Origin: CAYRFF01 sp964423575
GTDB lineage: Bacteria > Bacteroidota > Bacteroidia > Chitinophagales > Saprospiraceae
Direction: 5' to 3'
Assembly (NCBI GenBank): GCA_964423575.1
Contig: CAYRFF010000001.1
Coordinates: 93,620-157,619 of the forward strand
Length of the DNA stretch: 64,000 bases
Below are positions 41,553 to 51,800 of this stretch, piece by piece. A model generated the notes under the pieces. It ran no database searches, was not told the DNA's origin, and saw nothing but the letters and a program-made list of their open reading frames with translations. The first letter of the stretch is position 1. Each line of letters starts with the position of its first letter. A program made the translations under genes and the position numbers.

Positions 41553-43480
41553 AGCTATCCATAGTTATTGTCAATTACAACGTCCGCTATTTTCTAGAAC
41601 AGACCCTGCGGTCCGTCTACTCATCCAATTGTGACTTCGAGTATGAAGTATTTGTAGTTGATAATGACTCCTCTGATGATTCACTTGAAATGCTAGCTGA
41701 CCGGTTCCCTGAGACACAGGTGTACGCTTTGAAAGAAAACCTGGGGTTCAGCAAAGGCAATAATTATGCAATCAGAAAAGCGAGAGGAGAATATGTTCTC
41801 TTGCTAAATCCCGATACGATACTGAGAGAAGATAGCCTACAGAAAAGCGTGGACTATATGGATGCCAATGATAATTGTGGCGGCCTGGGCATAAGGATGA
41901 TTGATGGTTCAGGTACTTATCTCAAGGAATCCAAGCGCGGTATTCCCACGCCGCTGACTTCTTTCTTTAAAATGACAGGAATTGCTTCGCTTTTTCCGAA
42001 ATCCCGTTTCTTTAATGCCTATTATATGGGACATCTGCCGGAAAATGAATCCAATGAGGTTGAGATCCTGGCAGGTGCGTATATGATGCTTAGAAAGTCG
42101 GTTCTGGACGAAATCGGACTCCTGGACGAAGACTTTTTTATGTATGGGGAAGACATCGATCTGTCATACAGAATCTTGCAGGCAGGTTACCATAATTATT
42201 ATTTGGCCGATTCAGAGATAATTCACTTTAAAGGAGAGAGTACGAGAAAAGCGACTTTTAATTACGTGAAATTATTTCACAAGGCAATGATTCAGTTTGC
42301 ACAAAAGCATTTTAATAAACTCGGGGGGATCTATACTATTTTTCTTCGCCTGGGCATTTATCTGAAAGCATTAAGCTCACTTGTCGCCGGCTGGTTTTCG
42401 CGGTTTATTATGCCCATTTTGGACTTTGTTGTTCTATGGCTGCTAGGTCTGGGAATAACTAAACTCTGGGAACGCTTTTATTACGGTATCGACAACTACT
42501 ATACAGAGGCTTTCACTGCACGTATCTTGCCTCTTTCAGTCCTGGTGCTTATATTGATAATGTACCTTTTCGGCGTGTATGACAAGCCTGTCCGCTTACG
42601 CAAATTGTTGAGCGGGCTCTCGGTCGGTGTAATGGGCGTACTCGCATTTTATGGCCTTCTGGGCGAGGATTTGCGGAGTTCCAGAGCGATAATCACAATA
42701 CTTGCTATCTCCAGCTTGTTTATATTACCCTTATTCCGAGCATTGGAGCACTATATAAGACATGGACAATTTGCTGTTGAGTTAAGAACCACACTCAGGT
42801 ACATTATAGTAGGCAGAACGGAAATGATACAACCAGTCCAGGAAATCCTTTCCAATCAAAATCGGAAGCATATTTATGTAGGTAGCGTAAATGATACGGA
42901 TGCTCCCGATGACAAGCTCGGTAAAGTGAAGGATATTCAGGAAATAGTGAGAGCTCATGGAATTAATGAAATATTCTTCTGTACCGGAGACATAAGCAGG
43001 GGAGATATTATTGGGATAATGGCGGAACTCGGGCCTGAAGCAAGATATCGCATTGTGGAAGATTATGATTTTAATATCCTGGGAAGTGATTCAAAGGATA
43101 GCCAAGGAAAACTTTATACTCGGAAAGTACAATACAAAATAGCAACTGCAGAAAATAGACGAGCTAAGCGACTCTTTGATTTTTTTATTTCACTTGTGTT
43201 TATCATACTGTTATCGCTTACCTTTTTCCTCTTCAAGAAACCGGGAAGATATATAGTTAATTTATTTCTGGTCTTGCTTGGAAAGAAAAGCTGGATAGGA
43301 TACAGCTCTATGGAGAATAAATTACCACACCTCAAATCCGGAGTTTTAACCACGCTCAATGTCTATGAAAACGCCCTTATTTCTGATGCTCTCGCTGCAG
43401 ATCAGTTATATGCAGGCGATTATTCGCTGTGGCTGGACCTCACAACAATAGTCCGGAGTTTCCGACGATTGGACCGATAA
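41549..43480 (+). CDS. Glycosyltransferase family 2 fused to a degenerate sugar-phosphotransferase-like region
   Basis: The protein has 643 residues. The N-terminal GT-A domain (about 1-240) has SIVIVNYNVRYFLEQTLRSV, VVDNDSSDDS and the metal motif LNPDT (86-90), close to rhamnosyltransferase-type GT2 enzymes. Four membrane helices follow (about 275-400), then a nucleotide-binding-like domain (about 410-525). The rest resembles a polyprenyl glycosylphosphotransferase: KRLFDFFISLVFIILLSL, then WIGYSS, KLPHLKSGVLT and DYSLWLDL. The catalytic middle of that family, between the helix and the C-terminal part, is missing. It is probably an envelope polysaccharide glycosyltransferase. It is coupled to recR by an ATGA overlap. 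Confidence 0.75.
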   Translation: MKLSIVIVNYNVRYFLEQTLRSVYSSNCDFEYEVFVVDNDSSDDSLEMLADRFPETQVYALKENLGFSKGNNYAIRKARGEYVLLLNPDTILREDSLQKSVDYMDANDNCGGLGIRMIDGSGTYLKESKRGIPTPLTSFFKMTGIASLFPKSRFFNAYYMGHLPENESNEVEILAGAYMMLRKSVLDEIGLLDEDFFMYGEDIDLSYRILQAGYHNYYLADSEIIHFKGESTRKATFNYVKLFHKAMIQFAQKHFNKLGGIYTIFLRLGIYLKALSSLVAGWFSRFIMPILDFVVLWLLGLGITKLWERFYYGIDNYYTEAFTARILPLSVLVLILIMYLFGVYDKPVRLRKLLSGLSVGVMGVLAFYGLLGEDLRSSRAIITILAISSLFILPLFRALEHYIRHGQFAVELRTTLRYIIVGRTEMIQPVQEILSNQNRKHIYVGSVNDTDAPDDKLGKVKDIQEIVRAHGINEIFFCTGDISRGDIIGIMAELGPEARYRIVEDYDFNILGSDSKDSQGKLYTRKVQYKIATAENRRAKRLFDFFISLVFIILLSLTFFLFKKPGRYIVNLFLVLLGKKSWIGYSSMENKLPHLKSGVLTTLNVYENALISDALAADQLYAGDYSLWLDLTTIVRSFRRLDR

Positions 43481-43591
43481 CATATTATGATTATTTATAA
43501 TTTATTAAAAATTATGTGTCAATAGTTTTCATATTATAAAAATATGTTATATAATTGTAGTTGATAAGGAGCAAAATAAGTTAATGAGACT

Positions 43592-44869
43592 ATGACTAAG
43601 GTTTTAATTGTTGATGATGAGGCGAGCATCAGAAGGACTTTATCTGAAATTCTGAAGTTTCAAAACTATACTGTCGATGAGGCAGGAGATGGTATTGAAG
43701 CACTTGCCAAGATTAAGAAAAATTGTTACGATATCGTTATACTCGATATTAAGATGCCGAAGATGGATGGAATTGAAACGCTGGAGCGTATCCAGGACAT
43801 CAATCCTGATCTTCCGGTGGTAATGATCAGTGGACACGGGAATATCGATACGGCTGTAGAAGCTGTTAAGAAAGGTGCCTTTGATTATATTTCAAAGCCG
43901 CCTGATTTAAACAGACTGCTTATTACGATTAAGAATGCGATGGATAAATCCAATCTCATTACGGAAACTAAGCAATTAAAACAGAGAACAACTAAAGTAA
44001 GAGTTGAACAACTTGTCGGGAATTCCGAGAAGATGAATGATATAAAGGAAACAATCAAACGCGTTGCGCCTTCAGATGCACGGGTTTTAATTACCGGTGA
44101 TAACGGAACCGGGAAAGAACTTGTCGCTAAGTGGATTCACGCGTATTCTTCCAGGGGAGATAAACCATGGGTTGAAGTGAATTGTGCTGCTATTCCATCT
44201 GAACTGATTGAAAGTGAACTCTTTGGTCATGAAAAGGGAGCATTTACTAGTGCAGTTAAGCAGAGAATAGGAAAGTTTGAACTAGCCAATAACGGTACTA
44301 TTTTCCTGGATGAAATCGGAGATATGAGTTTGTCTGCGCAGGCGAAAGTATTGCGTGCTTTGCAGGAGAACCGGATTTCAAGAGTAGGAGGGGATAAGGA
44401 TATTTCTGTCGATGTCCGTGTTATTGCGGCAACCAATAAAGATCTCGAAGAGGAAATTCGCAAAGGAAATTTCCGTGAAGACTTATACTTCCGTCTGGCA
44501 GTGATTTTAATGCATGTTCCTAAACTGGAGGACAGAAGAGAAGATATTCCACTTTTGATTGAGCATTTTAGCAAGCAGATCTGCAATGAACAGGGTATCA
44601 CTGAGAAGAAGTTTGATAAGGAAGCGATTGATATGCTTACAAATATGCCTTGGTCAGGTAATGTGCGAGAATTGCGTAATGTTGTCGAGAGGCTTATTAT
44701 CCTAAGTGATAAGAAAATCACTTCCAAGGATGTTGTCGAAAACGTATCTCCTAAGATGATGTCTAAAAATCGTTTTGCAGACTTGTTCCACGAGTTTAAT
44801 GACATCAATGAAATTCATAAATACATCGAAAAAGAATATTCAGCCTATCTTTCCACTACTAAGAATTAA
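43592..44869 (+). CDS. Sigma-54-type (NtrC/NtrX-like) response regulator lacking a DNA-binding domain
   Basis: The protein has 425 residues. The receiver domain (about 1-120) has phospho-acceptor D52 in VILDIKMPKMDG. The AAA+ domain (about 143-385) has Walker A GDNGTGKE, HEKGAFTSA in place of the sigma-54-contacting GAFTGA, Walker B GTIFLDEIGD, and the arginine-finger region. After the AAA+ lid only about 40 residues remain (IHKYIEKEYSAYLS...), so the Fis-type helix-turn-helix is absent and no HTH is found in the other frames downstream. It may act from solution or on a partner protein. No histidine kinase gene is adjacent. Confidence 0.88.
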   Translation: MTKVLIVDDEASIRRTLSEILKFQNYTVDEAGDGIEALAKIKKNCYDIVILDIKMPKMDGIETLERIQDINPDLPVVMISGHGNIDTAVEAVKKGAFDYISKPPDLNRLLITIKNAMDKSNLITETKQLKQRTTKVRVEQLVGNSEKMNDIKETIKRVAPSDARVLITGDNGTGKELVAKWIHAYSSRGDKPWVEVNCAAIPSELIESELFGHEKGAFTSAVKQRIGKFELANNGTIFLDEIGDMSLSAQAKVLRALQENRISRVGGDKDISVDVRVIAATNKDLEEEIRKGNFREDLYFRLAVILMHVPKLEDRREDIPLLIEHFSKQICNEQGITEKKFDKEAIDMLTNMPWSGNVRELRNVVERLIILSDKKITSKDVVENVSPKMMSKNRFADLFHEFNDINEIHKYIEKEYSAYLSTTKN

Positions 44870-44918
44870 ACATATTCAGGAAAAAGTGTATTTTAGTTGC
44901 TGTAAATGAATTTATAAA

Positions 44919-44946
44919 GAACCCGTTCAAATGAGCGGGTTTTTTA
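44919..44946 (+). terminator. Intrinsic terminator
   Basis: AACCCG and CGGGTT form the stem base, extended by TCA/TGA across one mismatch, followed by a T-run. It lies 50 bp after the response regulator gene and 20 bp before the LOG gene, so the latter must have a start site close by or be read through. Confidence 0.8.
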
Positions 44947-44965
44947 ATTATTAAACTAGAGAAAT

Positions 44966-45673
44966 ATGGAAGCTGCTAAAAGTAAATCACGCAGGTGGGG
45001 ACAGATCAAAGGACAGAATTCCTGGACAATGTTCAAAGTTATATCCGAATTTGTAGATGGATTTGAATCATTAAATAAAATAGGACCCTGTATCTCAATA
45101 TTTGGTTCTGCTAGAACTGAAGAAGATACATTATATTACGATACTGCTGTAGAAATTGCCAAGAGGTTAACGGATGAAGGTTTTGGTGTTATTACCGGAG
45201 GAGGACCCGGCATAATGGCTGCAGGTAACAGAGGCGCACATGAGAACAATGGAGTGTCGGTAGGCTTGAATATAACATTGCCATTTGAGCAATATGATAA
45301 CAAATGGATAGATTCAGATAAAAACCTGCATCACCGATACTTCTTCGTACGCAAGGTCATGTTTGTAAAATATGCTCAAGGATTTGTTACTATGCCCGGT
45401 GGGTTTGGTACGATGGACGAGCTGTTTGAAGTGCTTACATTAATTCAGACTCGTACAATATCCAAGGTTCCGGTAGTTTTATTCGGAAAAGAATATTGGG
45501 AAGGTCTCTTTAATTGGATGAAAGACGTAATGCTCAATAAATTCCACAATATCAATGCTGAAGACCTCGATTTATTCCTGATTACGGATGATATTGAAGA
45601 AGCAGTTCATCATATAGTTGATTACTATGGTGATACTAAGGATAACGTTCTGAAGCCAAACTACGAACTGTAA
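44966..45673 (+). CDS. LOG family protein (TIGR00730-like)
   Basis: This 235-residue Rossmann-fold protein has the LOG signatures GGGPGIMAAGNRGAHE (about 75-90) and PGGFGTMDELFE (about 149-160). Characterised members hydrolyse cytokinin riboside monophosphates or other nucleoside monophosphates (lysine-decarboxylase-like misannotation is common). The long N-terminal segment is typical of the larger bacterial subgroup. Physiological substrate unknown. Confidence 0.88.
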   Translation: MEAAKSKSRRWGQIKGQNSWTMFKVISEFVDGFESLNKIGPCISIFGSARTEEDTLYYDTAVEIAKRLTDEGFGVITGGGPGIMAAGNRGAHENNGVSVGLNITLPFEQYDNKWIDSDKNLHHRYFFVRKVMFVKYAQGFVTMPGGFGTMDELFEVLTLIQTRTISKVPVVLFGKEYWEGLFNWMKDVMLNKFHNINAEDLDLFLITDDIEEAVHHIVDYYGDTKDNVLKPNYEL

Positions 45674-45780
45674 ATTTACCCGAGATCTGATGACCTTGTA
45701 ATATTGTCTATTAGTACATATTCTATCTTGCTAATTACTGTTAAGATTGGAGGCTGAATTTTACAATTTACAATAATAGA

Positions 45781-46220
45781 CACATTTGTCCAAAACGTTT
45801 TGGCATGAACACTGAAATATAGGCAATATTTACAGGTTTTTCGGAATCAAACCCCTTATAGAGAAAGTAGAGTAACTTGAGCCGGTAGTTTCCCGAAATG
45901 GACCGTATTATTCATTCATTTCTATGAACACATTCCTATCAAAAGGTAGATGAAAGTCCTTTTAGTAACCGCACTCTTTGGTCATTGAGTTTATCGAAAT
46001 GCAGGGTGTGGGTAGGGAAGACTCGCTACCCTACAACTTTGTGTTAGAATTCCAAAGGAAATCATGCGACTTTGTCGCAACACTTTTGCACACAAAAGTG
46101 AAACACAAACTATAGGCGGAAGTGATAGTCTATAACCCTATGCTAAAGCATAGGGTTACTAAAATCACTAGCACATTGAAAGATCACTAAATTGGATTTT
46201 TATTGTTTTGGACAGGTGTG
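45781..46220. mobile_element. 440-bp MITE-like non-coding element
   Basis: The ends are 16-bp terminal inverted repeats: CACATTTGTCCAAAAC (45781-45796) against the reverse complement of 46205-46220, CACACCTGTCCAAAAC, 14 of 16 identical. The flanks AATAATAGA (45772-45780) and AATAACAGA (46221-46229) match at 8 of 9, like an aged 9-bp target duplication. No ORF of note lies inside. The interior holds hairpins at 46012-46034, 46065-46079, 46081-46100 and 46133-46158 (11-bp perfect stem, TAAA loop). The left end also forms the palindrome CCAAAACGTTTTGG (45790-45803). No transposase is present in the window. Confidence 0.55.
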
Positions 46221-46412
46221 AATAACAGATAAATTTATAAATAAAATAATTTCTAACTTTCAGATATTTATTTTATATATAAGAAAATCACATTTTTACA
46301 CATTGAGAACTTGATCTGTAAAGCTCAGTCCTTTTATTGTCTGTTTCACTGAAATACCATTTCGGTTTAGAATTCTTCTTAGCTATTTTCGCATCGAAAA
46401 AAAAGTAGAGAA

Positions 46413-47768
46413 ATGAAGAAGGTATATTTAGGTGTCAACTTGATAAGTTTCATTATTTTCTGTGGACTTCAAGGTTCTGCGCAGGAGTTTGTTACCTTGA
46501 GTGAAGCACTGAACTATGCAATGGAGAACAATACAGTGATTAGACAGGCAGAGTTAGACATTGAAAACGCAAGACAACAAGTAAAAGAAAGCAAGTCAAG
46601 TGTTTACCCTCAGGTAAGCGTAATGAGTTCTTTAACTGGTAACCCTATCGTTCAACAATTTGTATTACCTGCAGAAAGCTTTGGAGGAGCGCCTGGAGAG
46701 TTTATGTCGATGAAGGTTGGACAGAACTGGGGTGCTATGTCACAGCTTTTGGTTCGCCAACAGGTCTATAACCAGCAGATATTCTCAGGATTGAAAGCTG
46801 CCAAATCCGGAGTTGAACTTTATCAATTGATACAGGAAGTTGCCATTGAAAATATCATTCAGATTGTTGCTGCCAATTTTTATCAAGTTCTGATTTCTGA
46901 TAAGAAAATTGCAGTTATCGATGCAAATATCAATCAGCTGGAAACTATAGAGACTATGATGAAAGGACAACTCGATGTTGGCTTGGTAAGAGCTGTGGAT
47001 GTCGATAGAATAAAAGTAAGTATCAATAGTCTGAAAACTCAAAGGCAAGCGCTATTAAATGCCATCACACAACAGACGAATATGCTTAAATATTATATGG
47101 GAATGCCCATTCAAGAAGAAATCTCTTTAGTGAATCCGATTGATAAAGATATTGTCATTCCTCCAGTAGTTGAAAAAACAGATGAAAGTATTTTGAAAAA
47201 TCTATATGCTTATCAGGTTTTGGAAAAACAAGGAGAATTGTTTTCTATACAGAAAAAGATTCAAGAAGCTGAAGCATACCCCTCTCTATCTCTAGACGGT
47301 AGTTATACTTATAACTCTCAAAGTGACAACTTCAATCTTTATTCTAAAAAGGCCTTAAACTATGATATGAGCGGAGTTAATTTAACTCTTTCAATTCCGA
47401 TATTTGATGGCTTTGCTAGGAGATCAAGACTTAATCAGACAGAAATTGCTGTGAGGAAACTACAGGAGGACAAGAGGGGAACTATAAATGAATTGACGAT
47501 GAACATAGAGAATGCAAAGGCTCAAATGCATATAAGTTATGAAATAATTCAGGATCAGATAAGTAACGTTGAGCTGGCGGAAAAAGTGTTCAATAGTACA
47601 CAGAATAACTATCAAAATGGCTTAAGCCCTTTAACTGATTTGCTGGATGCCGAAACAGGGTTACTAAGTGCAAAAAATGATTACCAAGAAGCAATTCTGA
47701 ATTATAAAATTGCAGAAATAGAATATTTAAAATCCAAAGGGAATATCAAATCCTTGCTAAATGATTAA
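46413..47768 (+). CDS. TolC-family outer membrane efflux protein (first RND pump)
   Basis: This 451-residue protein has a signal peptide (about 1-23, ending GSAQ) and two outer-membrane-efflux-protein repeats (about 25-230 and 245-450) with long helices: ALNYAMENNTVIRQAELDIE in the first, NYQNGLSPLTDLLDAETGLL in the second. It forms the outer-membrane channel of the tripartite pump. It heads an operon with adaptor, permease, sensor kinase and regulator downstream (gaps 31, 36, 32 and 1 bp). The 440-bp MITE-like element ends 192 bp upstream and could influence its promoter. Confidence 0.9.
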   Translation: MKKVYLGVNLISFIIFCGLQGSAQEFVTLSEALNYAMENNTVIRQAELDIENARQQVKESKSSVYPQVSVMSSLTGNPIVQQFVLPAESFGGAPGEFMSMKVGQNWGAMSQLLVRQQVYNQQIFSGLKAAKSGVELYQLIQEVAIENIIQIVAANFYQVLISDKKIAVIDANINQLETIETMMKGQLDVGLVRAVDVDRIKVSINSLKTQRQALLNAITQQTNMLKYYMGMPIQEEISLVNPIDKDIVIPPVVEKTDESILKNLYAYQVLEKQGELFSIQKKIQEAEAYPSLSLDGSYTYNSQSDNFNLYSKKALNYDMSGVNLTLSIPIFDGFARRSRLNQTEIAVRKLQEDKRGTINELTMNIENAKAQMHISYEIIQDQISNVELAEKVFNSTQNNYQNGLSPLTDLLDAETGLLSAKNDYQEAILNYKIAEIEYLKSKGNIKSLLND

Positions 47769-47799
47769 TAAACAATAGTTTATTTAAAATAATAACGAA

Positions 47800-48861
47800 A
47801 TGAAGAGAATAATTATAAGCATACTAATACTTACCGGTGCTTCTTTGTTGATAGCCTTTGTATTGTCTAATAACAAGAAATCTAATGAAGAAAAGGTTAG
47901 GCTAGTAGAAGAAAGTGTCGGTGACCCTGTTGTCCGTATAGCAAACGTATCAAAGGAATTAATGGATTTGTCTTTTACTTCAAATGGAAATCTGATGGCT
48001 AGTCGAGAAATCGATTTAAAAGCAGAAAACCCTGGAATAATCTCATCAATTCTCGTGAAAAAAGGAGATAAGGTGGTCAAAGGACAAATTATAGCCACTT
48101 TGGATGATAAATTCCTATCACTGAATTTACAGACAGCGCAAGACGCTTATCAAAAACTTTTAAAAGATAAAGAACGATATGAAAGTTCTTTTGAGACAGG
48201 AGGAATAACACAAGCACAATTGGATGATATCAGGCTCCATGTGAAAAACGCTGAAAATCAATTAAAAGAAATTCAGAGGAGGAATACAGATACACACATT
48301 AGAGCTCCTTTCTCTGGAATTATTAATGAAAAATATATTGAGATTGGAGATTATCTGAATCCAGGAACCCCTTTATTTGAAATAGTAGATGTATCCACCT
48401 TGAAACTCGGAGTGAAAGTGAATGAAAATCAGGTAACTAGCCTAGAAATTGGCGATACAGTAAATATTACTATCCCAGTTTTTCCTGATAAAAACTATTC
48501 TGGGGTAGTAAGTTTTATTTCTGTTAAAGCCGATGCATCATTGAATTTTCCTATCGAAATTAAATTAAATAATCTGTCTGATAATCTTATTAAAGCTGGA
48601 ATGTATGCAACAGCAACTTTTGAATCCAAAGAAATACATAATTCCATTTTTATTTCACGTAAAGCATTTATTGGAAGTGTGAATAATAAAGAAGTCTATA
48701 CACTTCATAATGAAAATATTGTGAGACTGACTAAGGTGACGCCTGGCGTTACAATCGGTGAGAAAGTTGAAATTTTAGAAGGCTTGAAAGAGGGTGATAA
48801 TATAGTCATCTCTGGGCAAATTAATCTGAAAGATAATATAGTAGTAGAGGTCTTACAATAA
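47800..48861 (+). CDS. RND efflux periplasmic adaptor (first pump)
   Basis: The protein has 353 residues. An N-terminal membrane anchor (about 4-24) is followed by a split biotinyl-lipoyl-like domain (about 65-100 and 160-195, with ENPGIISSILVKKGDKVVKG and THIRAPFSGIINEKYIEIGD), a helical hairpin between, a beta-barrel (about 205-275) and a membrane-proximal domain. It links the permease to the TolC protein in the periplasm. I see no lipobox Cys, so the N-terminus is a helix anchor rather than a lipid anchor. Confidence 0.9.
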   Translation: MKRIIISILILTGASLLIAFVLSNNKKSNEEKVRLVEESVGDPVVRIANVSKELMDLSFTSNGNLMASREIDLKAENPGIISSILVKKGDKVVKGQIIATLDDKFLSLNLQTAQDAYQKLLKDKERYESSFETGGITQAQLDDIRLHVKNAENQLKEIQRRNTDTHIRAPFSGIINEKYIEIGDYLNPGTPLFEIVDVSTLKLGVKVNENQVTSLEIGDTVNITIPVFPDKNYSGVVSFISVKADASLNFPIEIKLNNLSDNLIKAGMYATATFESKEIHNSIFISRKAFIGSVNNKEVYTLHNENIVRLTKVTPGVTIGEKVEILEGLKEGDNIVISGQINLKDNIVVEVLQ

Positions 48862-48897
48862 CACCTTTCTCATATAAAATATATAAACCGCAATAAA

Positions 48898-51800
48898 ATG
48901 CAAATAGCTAATATATCGATAAAGCGACCACCATTGGCGATAGTAGTATTTATCGTCATGATAATGTTTGGCCTAATTAGTTTCTTTTCCCTGAACTATG
49001 AACTCTTGCCTAAGTTTCAGCCTGGTGTAGTCTCAATCACTACGATTTATCCCGGAGCTTCTCCGGGAGAAGTTGAAAACACAGTAACTAAAAAAATTGA
49101 AGATGCTGTTTCTACCATTGAAAACATAAAGCGTCTTGAGGCAACTTCTTTTGAAAGTATCTCTTCAGTAATCATCCTATTAGTTGATGGTGCAGACGCT
49201 GATAAAGCATTAAATGACGCTCAAAGAGAAATAAATGCAATAATTTCTGATTTACCTGATGATGCTTTAACTCCATCTTTACAGAAATTCTCCACTGATG
49301 ATTTGCCGATAATGACGTTATCCGCTACTTCGGATCTGGACGAAGCAAGGTTCTATGATTTACTTGATAAGCAGATCCAACCTGCACTTTCTCAAGTGAC
49401 CGGAGTTGCTCAGGTGAATTTATCCGGAGGCAGAGAAAGAGAAATTCAAGTGAATATAAATGTAGATAAATTGGAAGGGTATGGACTATCCATCTTGCAG
49501 GTTCAACAAGAAATCCTTGCTTCCAATCTAGATTTCCCAACAGGTAGTATCAAGTCAGATAATGAAGACATCCTTATTAGATTGGCAGGGAAATATGAAT
49601 CTATTGATGAATTGAGGAATCTTGTTATTTCTACTTTACAAAATGGGACACAGATACGGGTAAAGGATATTGCAGAAGTACTTGACACACAAAAAGATTA
49701 TGAGAAAATAGCTCGTATTGACCGAAAGGACGCATTAATTATGCAAGTTCTTAAGCAGACTGATGCCAACGCAGTCTCGGTAAGCAGGGATTTACAAAAA
49801 AGAATGGCGACTCTTGAAAAGGATTTTCACTCTTTCGGATTAAACCTTTCAGTTGCAGATGATACTACAGATTATACCTTACACTCAGCCAACGCCGTTT
49901 TGGTTGACCTTATTCTGGCAATTCTGCTTGTGGGGTTAATAATGTTATTATTTCTACATAGTATAAGGAATGCTATAATTGTTATGGTAGCTATTCCTTT
50001 ATCTCTTATTTCAACATTTGCAGGAATGTATCTTCTTGGATTCACTCTTAACCTTATGTCTTTGGTAGCTCTTTCCCTGGTTGTTGGAATATTGGTGGAT
50101 GATGCTATTGTTGTGATAGAAAACATATATCGCCATATGGAAATGGGGAAAAATGTAATCCGAGCTTCTATTGAGGGAACTAGAGAGATTGGTTTTACGG
50201 TCATTTCCATCACCTTAGTAATTGTGGTAGTATTCTTGCCTATCTCGTTGGCTAGTGGTATGGTTACCATGATCCTTAGAGAATTTGCACTGGTTGTTGT
50301 AATATCGGTAATTGTCAGCTTGCTGGTTTCATTTACTCTGGTACCTCTGTTAACGTCTCGATTTGGTCGGGTAGAGGAGATAAAAGGAAAGAATGTATTT
50401 GGCAAATTTATTTTATGGTTTGAAAGACAGATTGATGATTTCGCTAATTGGATTAATAAATTGCTTGCATGGACTCTTAAACATAAGATTTTAACGATTG
50501 GCCTGGTGACTCTTTTACTGTTTGGTTCTTTTGCGTTAATCGGATTTAACTATATCAGTTCGGAATTTATGCCAAGTGGCGATAGAGGTGAATTTTTAGT
50601 TCAAATTGAACTATCTAAAGATGCGCCAATAGAAGAAACGAATGCGGTAACCCGTATAGCTGAGGATTTCTTATTTAATAAAGAAGAAGTAGTTTCCTTA
50701 ATTACAGTAGTGGGAGAATCAGCAGAAGGTGGATTTATGTCAATAAATCCATCAAACGAGGCACAAATCACGGTCAAATTGGTTGATAAAGAATTACGAA
50801 AAGAAGGCTCTGATATATATGCCGCAAATATAAAAAGAGAATTACAAAGATTACTGGTTGAAGCAAAGGTCAAAACTGTACCTATCAGTATGCTGGGAAT
50901 GGCGGAGCGCGCTCCCGTGGAATTAATTGTGCTGGGAGATAATCTGGATAGCGTAATGCATTATTCTGAGCAAGCACTTGGATTGTTGGAGAACATTCGA
51001 GGTGTTTCTGAGGCTAAACTTTCTGTGGAAGCTGGAAACCCTGAGATATCGGTAAAAGTTGACCGGGATAAAATGGCTGCTTTGGGTTTAAATCTTTCAA
51101 CTGTTGGCGCGACAATGCAAGTAGCATTTAACGGGAATACTGATGGGAAATATCGAGATGGTCAATATGAATATGATATAAATATTCGTTTTGATGAATT
51201 TAGTCGAGAGAATATTGAAGATATTAGAAATGTTCAGTTTATGAACAATATGGGACAGACTGTGAAGTTAAGTCAATTTGCCGAGGTTATGGAAAGCTCT
51301 GGACCTAGCCAGTATGAGCGTAGAGACAAGAGTCCAGCAATTAAAGTGCACTCTCAGGTTATTGGAAGAACTTCATCAGATGTTATTAATGAATGGGAAA
51401 AAGAACTGGTTTTATTGTCGAGCCCTGTTGGAGTAACTCATATATGGGGTGGTAATATGGAGCAACAATCTGATAGTTTTGATTCTCTTTTAGTTGCTTT
51501 ATTGATCTCAATTTTTCTCGTATATTTCATTATGGTCGCTTTGTATAATAGTTTTGCCTATCCATTAGTAATTATGCTATCAATTCCACTGGCGATTATA
51601 GGGGCTTTATTAGCTTTGGCCTTAACTAATAATGCTTTAGGAATATTTACTATAATGGGTTTAATAATGTTAATTGGTCTAGTTGCGAAGAATGCAATTA
51701 TCCTGGTTGACTTTATCAATCAATTAAAAGAAGAAGGGCATAATACGCACGATGCCTTATTTATGGCTACTAAAGTGCGGCTGAGACCTATTTTAATGAC

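Noticed and set aside
44227..44808. 193-codon antisense frame within the response regulator gene
   Set aside because: Ser-rich shadow of the AAA+ domain coding strand.
49872..50405. 177-codon antisense frame within the first permease gene
   Set aside because: Its composition mirrors the opposite strand of membrane helices (Thr/Ile/Arg-rich) and it has no independent support.
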